A DNA stretch of 64,000 nucleotides from Pseudomonas syringae (GTDB taxonomy: Bacteria; Pseudomonadota; Gammaproteobacteria; Pseudomonadales; Pseudomonadaceae), in NCBI RefSeq assembly GCF_001698815.1, contig NZ_LGSI01000032.1, positions 94,115-158,114 of the forward strand. The letters are read 5' to 3'. Positions within the stretch are counted from its first letter, which is position 1. Each line of letters opens with the position of its first letter. The notes under the pieces are model-generated. The model did no database searches, was not told the DNA's origin, and worked only from the letters and a program-made list of their open reading frames with translations. Positions 17,631 through 26,701 of the stretch are shown piece after piece. A program made the position numbers and the translations under genes.

Positions 17631-19541
17631 TCACGACAAGGCTTCCAGTTCGGCCTGCATGGACTCCAACAGTTCCAGCGATTCCATCCACGACTCTTCC
17701 AGTTCGGCTTCGCGAACCTTCAGGCTGGCTTGTTCGGCCAGCAGATCGCGCAGCTTGTCTTTGTTGGCGGCTTCGTAGTTCGCGCTGTCGGCCAGTGCGG
17801 CTTCGACCTTGGCAAGCTTCTCGTGCAGCAATCCCAGGTCGCGTTCCAGCTTGTCGGCCTGTTTCTTGTGCGGTGCCAATTGCTGACGCAAGGCCGCTGC
17901 CTGTTGGCGCTGGGCCTTCTTGTCGGTCTTGTCGACGTTGATCGGCGTGTTGCTGACCGGTGCGTTACGCAGGCGGTATTCCACCAGCCAGCGCGCGTAG
18001 TCTTCCAGATCGCCGTCGAATTCCTGCACGCGGCCGTCAGCCACCAGCAGGAAGTCATCGGTGGTGCTTTTGAGCAGATGCCGATCGTGAGAAACCACCA
18101 GCACCGCGCCACTGAACTCCTGCAGGGCCATGGTCAAGGCCAGGCGCATCTCCAGATCCAGGTGGTTGGTGGGTTCGTCGAGCAGCAGCAGGTTGGGTTT
18201 TTCCCAGGCAATCAGCGCCAGGGCCAGACGGGCTTTTTCACCACCGGAAAAATTCAGCACCGGCTCGTCGAGACGCGCGCCACGGAAGTCGAAGCCGCCG
18301 AGGAAGTCGCGCAGAGTTTGCTCGCGTTCGGTCGGCGCAATGCGCTGCAAGTGCAGCAACGGGCTGGCCTTGGAATCCAGCGAGTCCAGCTGATGCTGGG
18401 CAAAATATCCCACCACGGTGTTTTCGCCGCGCACCAGCCGACCGCTCAACGGCTCAAGTTCGCCGGCGAGGTTTTTGATCAGCGTCGATTTACCCGCGCC
18501 ATTTGGCCCGAGCAGACCAATGCGTGCGCCCGGCGTGAGTTGCAGCTTGACCTTCTCCAGCACTGCACGGTCGCCGTAACCCAAGCGGGCGTCGGACAAA
18601 TCCAGAAGTGGGCTGGAGATTTTGCTGGACTCGCGGAAGGTGAAGTCGAAAGGCGAATCAACATGCGCCGCCGACAGTTCTTCCATCCGCTCCAGGGCCT
18701 TGATCCGGCTCTGGGCCTGTTTGGCCTTGGTGGCCTGGGCCTTGAAGCGCGCGATGTATTTCTCCATGTGCGCGCGCTGCGCCTGCTGCTTGTCATAAGC
18801 CTGTTGCTGCTGGGCCAGACGTTCTGCGCGGGCGCGTTCGAAGGCGCTGTAGCCGCCGCGATAAAGGGTGATCTTGCGCTGCTCGACGTGCGCCACGTGA
18901 TCGACCACGGCATCGAGGAAATCCCGGTCGTGGGAAATCAACAACAAGGTGCCGGGATAGCTTTTGAGCCAGTCTTCCAGCCACAGGATGGCGTCGAGGT
19001 CCAAGTGGTTGGTTGGCTCATCAAGCAGCAACAGGTCTGACGGGCACATCAAGGCTTGCGCCAGGTTCAGACGCATCCGCCAGCCACCGGAGAAGTCGGA
19101 TACCGGCTTGTCCATTTGCTCATTGGTGAAGCCCAGGCCGGCGAGCAATTTGCGCGCTCGGGCGTCAGCGGTGTAGCCATCGGCGCTGTCCAGCTCCGAG
19201 TGCATGCGCGCCTGAGCGGCACCGTCCTGCGCCGTTTCGGCTTGTGCCAGCAGACGCTGCACTTCACGCAGGCGCAGGTCGCCATCGAGCACGTAGTCCA
19301 CCGCAATGCGGTCGAGGGTGTCGATCTCTTGCCGCATGTGAGCGATGCGCCAGTCGGCGGGTAGCAGACAGTCGCCGGAGTCCGGGGTCAACTCACCCAG
19401 AAGCAACGCGAACAGGCTGGATTTACCGGCGCCATTGGCACCGATCAAGCCGGCTTTCTGACCGGCGTGCAGGGTCAGCTCGGCGTCTTCTAGCAGACGT
19501 TGCGGGCCACGCTGTAAGGTAAGGCTTTGAAGTCGAATCAT
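17631..19541 (-). CDS. ABC-F family ATPase (YheS-like)
   Basis: A 636-residue soluble protein with two ABC ATPase domains and no membrane helix. The first Walker A is GANGAGKSSLFALLLG near 37 with signature SDFSGGWRMRLNLAQ. The second is GPNGAGKSTLIKNLAG near 350 with signature LNFSGGEKARLALA. A linker joins them and a coiled-coil tail (residues 550-636) follows. ABC-F proteins act on the ribosome, binding the E site to help stalled translation. The start MIRLQSLTLQRGPQRLL was chosen; 24 upstream codons are open but unlike the family. The length and tail fit the YheS subgroup better than Uup. Confidence 0.92.
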   Translation of the reverse strand: MIRLQSLTLQRGPQRLLEDAELTLHAGQKAGLIGANGAGKSSLFALLLGELTPDSGDCLLPADWRIAHMRQEIDTLDRIAVDYVLDGDLRLREVQRLLAQAETAQDGAAQARMHSELDSADGYTADARARKLLAGLGFTNEQMDKPVSDFSGGWRMRLNLAQALMCPSDLLLLDEPTNHLDLDAILWLEDWLKSYPGTLLLISHDRDFLDAVVDHVAHVEQRKITLYRGGYSAFERARAERLAQQQQAYDKQQAQRAHMEKYIARFKAQATKAKQAQSRIKALERMEELSAAHVDSPFDFTFRESSKISSPLLDLSDARLGYGDRAVLEKVKLQLTPGARIGLLGPNGAGKSTLIKNLAGELEPLSGRLVRGENTVVGYFAQHQLDSLDSKASPLLHLQRIAPTEREQTLRDFLGGFDFRGARLDEPVLNFSGGEKARLALALIAWEKPNLLLLDEPTNHLDLEMRLALTMALQEFSGAVLVVSHDRHLLKSTTDDFLLVADGRVQEFDGDLEDYARWLVEYRLRNAPVSNTPINVDKTDKKAQRQQAAALRQQLAPHKKQADKLERDLGLLHEKLAKVEAALADSANYEAANKDKLRDLLAEQASLKVREAELEESWMESLELLESMQAELEALS

Positions 19542-19587
19542 AATGGCGGCGGAGTCTACCAGCTTCGTCTCAAACAGGTAGATCACT

Positions 19588-20052
19588 ATGCATGCTGACC
19601 TTTGGAGTTTCACCCTCGACTTCTATGCCAAACCGGGGATCGAAGCGGCCTGCCTGAGCTTGCAAGCCAGCGGAGCCAACGTTTGCCTGCTGTTATGTGG
19701 CGTCTGGCTGATGCGCCGTGATGTGGTCTGCAACGCGCAACGCGCCCTGGAAATCGGACAGTTGGCGACGCCCTGGCATGACGATGTGGTGCGTCCGCTT
19801 CGGGAGTTGCGCACGCAATGGCGCAATGCGGCACAGCATGATGCGGCGCTGGGCTCGTTTCGCGAGCGCGTCAAGGCACTGGAGCTTGAGGCCGAGCGTG
19901 AATTATTGGCGAGGCTGGAAGCGCAGACGCAGGGCTGGTCAGCGACCGGAACAAGGGATCAGGAAGACTGGTTGACGCTGTTGGCGGGTGACGCGGCCAA
20001 CAGGAACCGCGACGCGCTGCATGTGCTGCGCGTCGCGGCAAACCAGACTTAG
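19588..20052 (+). CDS. TIGR02444-family conserved protein
   Basis: A 154-residue protein beginning MHADLWSFTLDFYAKPGIEAACLSLQ. It matches the TIGR02444 group of uncharacterised proteobacterial proteins, with a conserved LWSF.L.FY..PGVE..CL N-terminus. It has no signal peptide; the rest is helical. It diverges from the ABC-F gene across 46 bases and is convergent with algP, overlapping its 3' end by four bases. Function unknown. Confidence 0.85.
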   Translation: MHADLWSFTLDFYAKPGIEAACLSLQASGANVCLLLCGVWLMRRDVVCNAQRALEIGQLATPWHDDVVRPLRELRTQWRNAAQHDAALGSFRERVKALELEAERELLARLEAQTQGWSATGTRDQEDWLTLLAGDAANRNRDALHVLRVAANQT

Positions 20053-21062
20053 GAAGCGCTGGTTGGTGTTGTGCCGCTGGTTGCCGGTGCTGCTGGCGTT
20101 GCTGCAGGTGCTGTCGGCGCTGGCGCTGGAGTTGCGGTAGCGGCCGGTGTTGCCGGCTTGGCCACAGCGGGTTTGGCAGCGGCCAGTTTTGTGGCTGGTT
20201 TAGCTGCGGCTGGCTTGGCAGCAGGTTTCGCGGCAGCGGCTTTGGCCGGAGCTTTGGCTGCTGGCTTGGCGGCTGCTTTGACAGGCGCTTTTACCGCAGG
20301 CTTGGCAGCAGCGCTGGCAGCTGGCGCTTTAGCGGCGGCTGGTTTGGCTGGCGCAGGCTTGGCAGCGGCTGGTTTAGCAACGGCCGGTTTGGCAGCAGGC
20401 TTGGCGGCGGCAGCTTTGGCAGCGGCAGGTTTAGCGGCCGCTGGTTTTGCCGCAGATGCGCTGGCCGCAGCTTTAACCGGAGCCTTGGCGGGTGCTGCTT
20501 TGACTGCCGGCTTGGCAGCGGTTTTTGCTGGTGCTTTGGCCGGTGCCTTGGCGGCAACAGCTTTGGCAGCCGGTTTGGCTGCAACTGGCTTGGCGGCTGG
20601 CGCTGGCGCTTTGGCGGTAACGGCTTTGGCCGCAGTGGCCTTGGCTGGCGCTGGCTTGGCGGCGCGGCTGTCCAGGGCTTTGCTGACAGCTTCCTTGACG
20701 CGACCAACGCCCTGAGCCAACTTCAAGCTTTCTTGAGCGTCACGCTTGAGTTGCAGGATGTAGGTGCGCGTCTCGGTCTGGCGAGACTTGAGAGCGTCGA
20801 GCAATTCTTCCAGCTCGGCGACGCCGCTCTTGGCCTTGGCTTGCGCCTTGGCTTTACCGGCAGTAGCCGCGTCCTGCAATTTGGTGCGCGACTTGTGCAG
20901 TTTTTCCTGTGCCTTACCACGTTGTTTTTCAAGCTTGGCGAGCAGTTTCTCGGCATCAGCCATAGCTTGCGAACAGGCGTCTTCGAGGTGCTCGAGCAAG
21001 CTGCTCGAAAGCTGTTGGAGCAAATGCAACGGGGTGTTTACTGGCTTCTTTTTGGCCGACAT
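20049..21062 (-). CDS. algP: AlgP (AlgR3), histone H1-like alginate regulatory protein
   Basis: A 337-residue very basic, Ala/Lys/Pro-rich protein. Residues 1-130 are a helical charged domain (MSAKKKPVNTPLHLLQQLSS...) like P. aeruginosa AlgP. Residues about 135-310 are imperfect KPAAAKPA-type repeats, as in eukaryotic histone H1 tails. It is thought to bind DNA and influence algD transcription, though its importance varies by strain. It sits in the conserved algP-FKBP-algQ neighbourhood. The repeat number commonly changes by slippage. Confidence 0.93.
   Translation of the reverse strand: MSAKKKPVNTPLHLLQQLSSSLLEHLEDACSQAMADAEKLLAKLEKQRGKAQEKLHKSRTKLQDAATAGKAKAQAKAKSGVAELEELLDALKSRQTETRTYILQLKRDAQESLKLAQGVGRVKEAVSKALDSRAAKPAPAKATAAKAVTAKAPAPAAKPVAAKPAAKAVAAKAPAKAPAKTAAKPAVKAAPAKAPVKAAASASAAKPAAAKPAAAKAAAAKPAAKPAVAKPAAAKPAPAKPAAAKAPAASAAAKPAVKAPVKAAAKPAAKAPAKAAAAKPAAKPAAAKPATKLAAAKPAVAKPATPAATATPAPAPTAPAATPAAPATSGTTPTSAS
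20130..20665 (-). repeat. In-gene tandem repeats coding the AlgP Lys-Pro-Ala tail
   Basis: Dozens of degenerate 12- to 15-base units read AAGCCAGCCGCC-like on the minus strand and code for KPAAA/KAPAKA motifs. All are in frame within algP, so length changes of whole units would keep the frame. Confidence 0.85.
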
Positions 21063-21279
21063 GATTTACCCTCTGGCTGGCTGAATTGCGGCTCATACTA
21101 GACCTCTGCCTGCACCGCCGCTAGCGCATGTTGACAGTGTAGAAAGCAACCTGTTGCATGCGCGGGAAAATGCTTGCGGCGTCTTTGATCAAGGCCCTGC
21201 AAAAAACACTTGGCAAGTGTCATCACATGCAGGCGATTGCACTGGCATAATCGCTCACTTCCCAGGCCGGAGAGCATTC

Positions 21280-21957
21280 ATGTCGCGCTACCTGTTAACG
21301 TCGTTGTTGTTCTTGCTACCCCTGGCTCAGGCCGCGGAAACCGGTGCGTCCAGCGATGCGCATGATCTTGCGTACAGTCTCGGGGCGAGCCTGGGTGAGC
21401 GTTTGCATCAGGAAGTTCCAGACCTGGAATTGCCCGCCTTGATCGAAGGTTTGCAGCAAGCCTACAAAGGCAAACCGCTCGCGCTGAAAAAAGAACGCAT
21501 CGATGCAATCCTCAGCGAGCATGACGCGGCAGTCGCGCAAGCCGAAGCTTCAGGCGTGTCGGAACCGCAAAGTGAGGCGGCACTGAGCGCCGAAAAGCGC
21601 TTCATGGACAGCGAAAAAGCCAAGCCCGGTGTGAAGGAACTGGCAGACGGCATCTTGATGACCGAGCTGACGCCGGGTACTGGCGCCAAGCCGAATATTG
21701 ATGGGCGGGTTCAGGTCCGTTATGTCGGACGTTTGCCGGACGGCACGGTTTTCGACCAGAGCGCCCAGCCGCAATGGTTTCGTCTGGACAGCGTGATCAG
21801 CGGCTGGACCACTGCGCTGCAAGGCATGCCGGTGGGTGCCAAATGGCGTCTGGTGATTCCTTCTGACCAAGCCTACGGTGCCGAAGGTGCGGGCGATCTG
21901 ATCGATCCGTATACGCCGCTGGTGTTCGAGATCGAATTGGTCGCTGTCGGCCAGTAA
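21280..21957 (+). CDS. FKBP-type peptidyl-prolyl cis-trans isomerase, secreted (FkpA/FklB/Mip-like)
   Basis: A 225-residue protein. A signal peptide (MSRYLLTSLLFLLPLAQA) is followed by an N-terminal dimerisation-type helical region (SLGASLGERLHQEVPDLELPALIEGLQQAY). The C-terminal FKBP domain runs from about 125 (RVQVRYVGRLPDGTVFDQS ... VISGWTTALQGMPVGAKWRLVIPS ... YGAEGAGDLI). It should assist folding of envelope proteins. ATG 21280 lies behind GGAGAG. It matches the FKBP gene next to algP/algQ in P. aeruginosa. Confidence 0.92.
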   Translation: MSRYLLTSLLFLLPLAQAAETGASSDAHDLAYSLGASLGERLHQEVPDLELPALIEGLQQAYKGKPLALKKERIDAILSEHDAAVAQAEASGVSEPQSEAALSAEKRFMDSEKAKPGVKELADGILMTELTPGTGAKPNIDGRVQVRYVGRLPDGTVFDQSAQPQWFRLDSVISGWTTALQGMPVGAKWRLVIPSDQAYGAEGAGDLIDPYTPLVFEIELVAVGQ

Positions 21958-21993
21958 GGCTTCAATCGGAAGCAAAACCCGAAGTCCAGATGT

Positions 21994-22022
21994 GCCAAGG
22001 GGTGCAGAACGCACCCCTTGGC
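21994..22022. terminator. Strong hairpin between convergent FKBP and algQ genes
   Basis: GCCAAGGGGTGC and GCACCCCTTGGC form a perfect 12-pair stem with an AGAAC loop. No long T-run follows on either strand, so it may act as a terminator only weakly or as an mRNA 3'-end stabiliser. Confidence 0.6.
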
Positions 22023-22065
22023 TACAACAACTTTGATCGCACATGTCCATCGCAATAAGCAGGCT

Positions 22066-22539
22066 TCAAGCCTGAGCAGCGATTTCTTCCTTGTGGGAAT
22101 TGTGCAGCACTTCGATCAGGCAATCTTCCAGCTCGAAGCGCTCATGCAGCAAGCCACCCAGCGTATTGAACTCAGCGGCAACCACGGTGCAGTCAGAGCA
22201 ATCGCCCTTGTCGCAACGGTCGTTGAATGCCAGGGCAGACTTGGTGATGACGTCCAGACGCGGGTAAATGGTTTCCGCCAGCTCAAGTCCGCGCTCATCG
22301 TTGAACGCCTTGGCTTCGCTGGTCAATTGTTCGTAGATTTCGAAATGCCCGGCGGACACGTAATCCACCAGCACTTCACAAAATTTTTGCAGGCCGTCGC
22401 GATCAGCGGCCAGCGCCTCGGGGGTATCGCCGAGTGCGTCATAGACGCGAATCAGTTCCAGGCGGTCCTGTAGCCAGCGGTCGATGAGTTTATTGACCCC
22501 ACCCCAGCGTTCCTGAGCATTCTGACAACTTTCCAACAT
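22066..22539 (-). CDS. algQ: AlgQ / Rsd-family anti-sigma-70 regulator
   Basis: A 157-residue helical protein ([30 protein letters not shown]). The start corresponds to the family N-terminus; nine upstream codons are open but not conserved. Rsd/AlgQ proteins bind region 4 of sigma-70 and shift RNA polymerase toward alternative sigma factors; in P. aeruginosa AlgQ affects alginate and virulence genes. A Cys-rich stretch (CDKGDCSDC) near 115 is seen. It lies in the conserved position between the FKBP gene and the DsbB-type gene. Confidence 0.95.
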   Translation of the reverse strand: MLESCQNAQERWGGVNKLIDRWLQDRLELIRVYDALGDTPEALAADRDGLQKFCEVLVDYVSAGHFEIYEQLTSEAKAFNDERGLELAETIYPRLDVITKSALAFNDRCDKGDCSDCTVVAAEFNTLGGLLHERFELEDCLIEVLHNSHKEEIAAQA

Positions 22540-22715
22540 GATGTTCTCTCTTCCCTTCAGGGGCATGCAGACTTGCTTCGGCCTTTGGATTGTCCCAGCG
22601 AAGGAGACAGGCTATGTGCGCAAGGTTTGCATAATTCCAATAACGCTTGCGGCCCAGATTATGCCCGCATGACTAGGCCATCAAGGTACGCAGGAGACAA
22701 AGTTCATACAAGTGT

Positions 22716-23243
22716 TTAATCCTCGACCCGACTTTCGGCACCTGAAAGGCTCACCGACGGCCTGCACAGTGGGTATAGCGCCAGCAACGCAAGGCCCACG
22801 AACGCCAGCAGACTCCATTCCGGCAGGCTGATGCCGAACAGCGACCAGTTGATTTCGGCGCACATGCCAGCGTCCAGGCGTAAGCGGTCGACATAATCAC
22901 CCAGAAAGAGAAAATCCAGGCCTCGTTCAATTGCGGCTATCACCGGTACCAGCTCGTCCGCCGTCGCCGTTTGCAACCAGACCTGTGCACCGGCAAGCGT
23001 TGCGCCGGACAAGGCGAGCAGCAGAATCAGCACGCCATAGCGACGACTGCCCGCTGTGCCCGGCGCATGCAACGCAGCTGCGAGCGACATGACGGCGCAC
23101 AGCAGGAAGACCCAGCGTTGCCAGAGACACAACACGCAAGGGGTCAGTCCGAACACCCGTTGTAGATATACGACGGTGCCGATGATCAATGCACATGCGA
23201 TGAACGCCAGGAAAAACAGGGAGCGCGTGCGAGCCAGAGGCAT
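22716..23243 (-). CDS. DsbB-family disulfide bond formation protein (DsbH-type)
   Basis: A 175-residue inner-membrane protein with four predicted helices. DsbB reoxidises periplasmic DsbA by passing electrons to quinone. The first redox pair C36-VL-C39 is present, with the quinone-side Arg (WQRW). In the second periplasmic loop only one Cys is seen (C128, in MCAEINWSLFGISLPEW); the partner expected near residue 100 is missing (DELVPVIAAIERGLDF). It therefore cannot use the standard four-Cys relay unless another Cys substitutes. It corresponds to the second, DsbH-like paralogue beside algQ. Confidence 0.9.
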   Translation of the reverse strand: MPLARTRSLFFLAFIACALIIGTVVYLQRVFGLTPCVLCLWQRWVFLLCAVMSLAAALHAPGTAGSRRYGVLILLLALSGATLAGAQVWLQTATADELVPVIAAIERGLDFLFLGDYVDRLRLDAGMCAEINWSLFGISLPEWSLLAFVGLALLALYPLCRPSVSLSGAESRVED

Positions 23244-23473
23244 GGCGAATCCGTAACAAGAAACGAAGATGGTTACGGTAGAGGAAAGCGCACAGCCCTT
23301 TCAAGGAGCTGCCGTGAGGATACTTCCGTGATTGGGGCGGGAGTTCCTGACAGAAGAGCAGCGCTTCTATACAGCCCATCGAAAGAAAAAACCTGCGATG
23401 GCGAACTGCGGGAGAATTTTCCTACATTTCGCCATCGAAGCGCTCAACACCGTTGCACGATTGCTGGCTGAAG

Positions 23474-24718
23474 TCAGCCTGCCAATGCTGGCAATGGACG
23501 CGCCAGCAGCCGCTCGTCAAGCAGGCCCAGGCCTTCCTGAAACAGCTGATTGCTGCGCTCGGTTTCCCCTAACTGGCCCAACAGGCGCGCCAACTCTGCA
23601 CAGGTTTCAGGATTTCGCTGCAAGCGCAGGCTGCTTTCCAGGTAATCCCGAGCCTTGCCCCACAAACTGCTTTGCAGGCACAGCCGACCAAGTGTCAGTA
23701 ACAGGCTGGGATCCGTGGAATGTTCCTTGAGCCAGCCCTCGGCTGTCTGCAATTGGCGTCCCGGATCGCTGCCGCGCACCAACCCGTAAAGGCGCGCGAG
23801 GTGGCTGTTGTAGTTGCGCTTGAGTGCTGAGCGCAACGCTTCTTCGGCCTTGGCATCAGCGCCAAGGCGGCGTAGTTGCTCGGCATACGCCAGAACCAGC
23901 TGGGGTTCCTGGCGCTGAGCCGAGGAGAGCCCGTCCCACGCCTTGTCCAGCGCTGGCAGGCCCGCTGGGGCTGCATCGCCTTCCTGTTCCCGATAGGCAG
24001 CCAGCGTGAGGTTTTCACCCCAGGCGCGACGCTCCAGTTCGGCCAGTTCCTGAGGCGGCAGGACTTTATCCTTGCGCAGCTCAGGCATGAGCTTGATCAG
24101 CGCCGACCATTCACCGCGCTGCCGGTACAAGCGCTGCAGTTGACGCAAGATCTGCACGTTATGCGGATGGCGTTGCTGCATGGCCTGCAAGGTGGTCAAT
24201 GCGCCGTCGGTGTCACCGCGATCCTGTTGCAGCTGCGCATGACTCAAGGCAATCGCTAGCTCCGCTTGCGGCTGGCGCTCCAGCGCCCGCTCAAGAAGAC
24301 CGTCGCATTCTTCGTATTTGCCCTGCTCGTTGGCAGCCCGGGCAGCACCGAGGTAAAACAGCAGCGGCTGAGGCTCGGCTTCGGCAGCCCGATGCAGGTG
24401 ACGTTGGGCGCTGGCCCAACGGCCCTCCGCGAGGTCCATCTGACCCTGCTCGATGGCCACTTGCACCCGGCGGCTGCGATTGCGTCGCGACCATGGATTG
24501 ACCACGCCACTGGAAGTCATCACCAGACCGAGCAGCAGCCGAACAATGTAAACCACCAGCCAGACGGCGATCAGCAGGCCCAACGTGGCCCACAGACTCG
24601 ATTCATAACGGAAGTTCTGGTACGCGATCAGCACGTAGCCGGAATGTTCGGCAACTGCCACGCCGATCAGTGCCGCGATGGCAATCGCAACGAACAGCAG
24701 GATGTAGGCACGCTTCAT
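23474..24718 (-). CDS. hemY: HemY-like haem biosynthesis-associated TPR membrane protein
   Basis: A 414-residue protein. The N-terminus has two membrane helices (ILLFVAIAIAALIGVAVAE and ATLGLLIAVWLVVYIVRLLLG), then a long helical TPR-like region to the C-terminus. This is the proteobacterial HemY_N/TPR protein, not the Gram-positive protoporphyrinogen oxidase of the same name. Its role in haem synthesis is suggested by its operon with hemCDX. Its ATG overlaps the hemX stop by four bases (ATGA), pointing to coupled translation. Confidence 0.9.
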   Translation of the reverse strand: MKRAYILLFVAIAIAALIGVAVAEHSGYVLIAYQNFRYESSLWATLGLLIAVWLVVYIVRLLLGLVMTSSGVVNPWSRRNRSRRVQVAIEQGQMDLAEGRWASAQRHLHRAAEAEPQPLLFYLGAARAANEQGKYEECDGLLERALERQPQAELAIALSHAQLQQDRGDTDGALTTLQAMQQRHPHNVQILRQLQRLYRQRGEWSALIKLMPELRKDKVLPPQELAELERRAWGENLTLAAYREQEGDAAPAGLPALDKAWDGLSSAQRQEPQLVLAYAEQLRRLGADAKAEEALRSALKRNYNSHLARLYGLVRGSDPGRQLQTAEGWLKEHSTDPSLLLTLGRLCLQSSLWGKARDYLESSLRLQRNPETCAELARLLGQLGETERSNQLFQEGLGLLDERLLARPLPALAG

Positions 24719-25860
24719 GGGCTGATCCCCTGCTTGGTTTCGGCAGGTTGGCTGCTTGAGTCCGGCGCATCAGTCGCCATGTGTCGGCGCCCAAGGTAAG
24801 CCTGGACCGCGCTCAGGCTCTGGGCCAGATCGGGCGTCTTCACCGAAACGGGCTGGCCGCGCAATGCCTCCAGGCGTTCGCTGAGGGATTTGACCTGCGA
24901 GTTATCCTGATTGAAATTGCTCAGCAGCACGTCCCGCGCTTCAACCAGCGCTCGGGTGTACACCTGTGGCTCGCCATTGAGCGCAGCCCATTGCGCCTGC
25001 TCAATAGCCAGACTCAACGCCAGACGAACCTGGGTCAGGCTCTGTCCGGCCAGCAGCGGACGTACATTTTTGTCGGCATTGAAGTCGATACGGATGTAAT
25101 GCGAGATTTCATCCCACCACTGCGCCCAGCGGCTGTCTTGATTGTCGCCGACAGTCAGGCCCAGCAGCGACTCGCCCTTGTCCTTGTATTCCGGTGCCAG
25201 CTCGTTGAGCTGTGCGGCCTGATCGCGCAGCGCAGCCAGTTGCAGGAACAGGCCGGTACGATCCGGCTGGTCGATACTGCGCAGCGCCGCCAGGCTTTTC
25301 GCCAATTGATCGCGTGCCGCGAAAGAGCCGGGATCGTCTTGCTCGCGGAGGATTTCGTCAGCACCTTGCACCAGTGCCTGAGCGCTGTTGATGTCCTGCA
25401 AAGCAGACAAACGCAGGCTGGCCAGACGCAGCAAGTGTTCGGCTTCGGCCAGTCGCCAGTCTTTGCGGCTGGCGCCCAGCACGGTTTCCAGACGCTGACT
25501 CAAACGCTGCTGGTCACCCTGCAATTGCGAGACAAGACGACGGCGCTCTTCGAGTTCGCCGGCGGCTGGCAATTGCGCCAACTGAGTCGAGAGCTGCTGT
25601 TCGTGCTGTTGCAAGGTCTGAGTCTGGGCCGCGAGGTCGAGCATTTGCGTGCGTTGCACCTGATGACTGGCCTGAACCGCTTGCAGCTGCCAGACGCCCC
25701 ACCCGGCTACGCCAATGCCCGCCACGCCAAACAGTAAAGCCAGTATCACCAGACCATTGCTGCGGCTGCCGGAACGCTTCGGGCCAATCGGGTCGGGTGT
25801 CGGCGCGGAGTTGACCAGCACCGGTTCGGAATCATCTTTGGGCAAGACTGTTTCGCTCAC
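24715..25860 (-). CDS. hemX: HemX-family membrane protein (often annotated uroporphyrinogen-III C-methyltransferase)
   Basis: A 381-residue protein with a Pro/Ser-rich cytoplasmic start, one helix near 35-57 (GLVILALLFGVAGIGVAGWGVW) and a long coiled-coil periplasmic part. GTG 25860 (VSETVLPKDDSEPV) is the likely start. It lacks the SUMT methyltransferase fold, so the enzyme name often attached to this family is not supported. It is the third gene of hemC-hemD-hemX-hemY and probably scaffolds or regulates tetrapyrrole enzymes at the membrane. Confidence 0.88.
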   Translation of the reverse strand: MSETVLPKDDSEPVLVNSAPTPDPIGPKRSGSRSNGLVILALLFGVAGIGVAGWGVWQLQAVQASHQVQRTQMLDLAAQTQTLQQHEQQLSTQLAQLPAAGELEERRRLVSQLQGDQQRLSQRLETVLGASRKDWRLAEAEHLLRLASLRLSALQDINSAQALVQGADEILREQDDPGSFAARDQLAKSLAALRSIDQPDRTGLFLQLAALRDQAAQLNELAPEYKDKGESLLGLTVGDNQDSRWAQWWDEISHYIRIDFNADKNVRPLLAGQSLTQVRLALSLAIEQAQWAALNGEPQVYTRALVEARDVLLSNFNQDNSQVKSLSERLEALRGQPVSVKTPDLAQSLSAVQAYLGRRHMATDAPDSSSQPAETKQGISP

Positions 25861-25927
25861 GTATCCATCCTTTGCATTTGGGCGTAATCGACTGAACGAC
25901 AAGCAGGTCGATCAATGCGTCTGAATT

Positions 25928-26701
25928 TCACAAAATCTGCACGGGTCCGGGTTGTTCCCGCAACGCCGCCAGCAAGGCCGCGGCATTCACGCCCCGGCAA
26001 TTCACAACTGTTCGAGCCCCGGCTTGCGTCGCCAGTTCAGCGACGCGAGGGCTCGGTACAAATAAAGGCAACTGCGCCAGTTCAGGCCAGGCATCGCCCG
26101 CCAACTGACGCAAGTGTTCAAAACCCTGTCCACTGCTGACCACCAGCGCGTTCAAGCGTTCCGCTTTCACACGCTGCATGAGCGTCGACGGCGGGTACAG
26201 CGGCAAGTTGCGGCGGTACAGCGGCAGATAGTCGACACTAGCACCCAGTTGCCGCAAACGCTCGGCCAAAAGCTCGCGGCCGTCTTCGCCACGCATGATC
26301 AGCACGCGGCTTCCGGGCAAGGCGACGGCTTGTTGCAACCGGGGCAGCTCAAGCAAGGCTTCGCTGTCATCGCCCTGTTCGGGCCAGCTCACGTCCAGAT
26401 TATGTTCCTGCAACAGCTGCGCGGTGCCTTCGCCGACCGTGAACCATGGCTGGATCGGCGGCACCGGCCACCGCTCGGTCAGCAAAGCCAGGCCCAGGCG
26501 TGCGGCGGGTTTGCTGACCACAATGACGGCGCGGTAGTGATCGAGATCATCGAGTATCGAACGCAGCGCCGGAGTGATCGGTACAGGTTCGATTTCAAGC
26601 AGTGGCAGGCTGCTGCTGAAGATGCCGACATCGGCGAGCGTCTGCGCCAGCGCTGCCGACTCTTCGGCAGGCCGGGTCAGCAGCAGTCGCCAGTCGGTCA
26701 T
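25928..26701 (-). CDS. hemD: Uroporphyrinogen-III synthase
   Basis: A 257-residue enzyme that closes hydroxymethylbilane with inversion of ring D to form uroporphyrinogen III. It shows the poorly conserved HemD pattern: [17 protein letters not shown] at the start, [10 protein letters not shown] near 83, [17 protein letters not shown] near 145, and [12 protein letters not shown] near 196. It overlaps hemC by four bases and is followed by hemX. Confidence 0.95.
   Translation of the reverse strand: MTDWRLLLTRPAEESAALAQTLADVGIFSSSLPLLEIEPVPITPALRSILDDLDHYRAVIVVSKPAARLGLALLTERWPVPPIQPWFTVGEGTAQLLQEHNLDVSWPEQGDDSEALLELPRLQQAVALPGSRVLIMRGEDGRELLAERLRQLGASVDYLPLYRRNLPLYPPSTLMQRVKAERLNALVVSSGQGFEHLRQLAGDAWPELAQLPLFVPSPRVAELATQAGARTVVNCRGVNAAALLAALREQPGPVQIL

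Noticed and set aside
20071..20715. Ala/Gly-rich 214-codon frame opposite algP
   Set aside because: It is the mirror of the Lys-Pro-Ala repeat tract. Its low-complexity hydrophobic product is an artefact, not a membrane protein gene.
24715..25860. Annotation of hemX as uroporphyrinogen-III methyltransferase
   Set aside because: The sequence is a single-helix, coiled-coil membrane protein without the SAM-binding methyltransferase fold.
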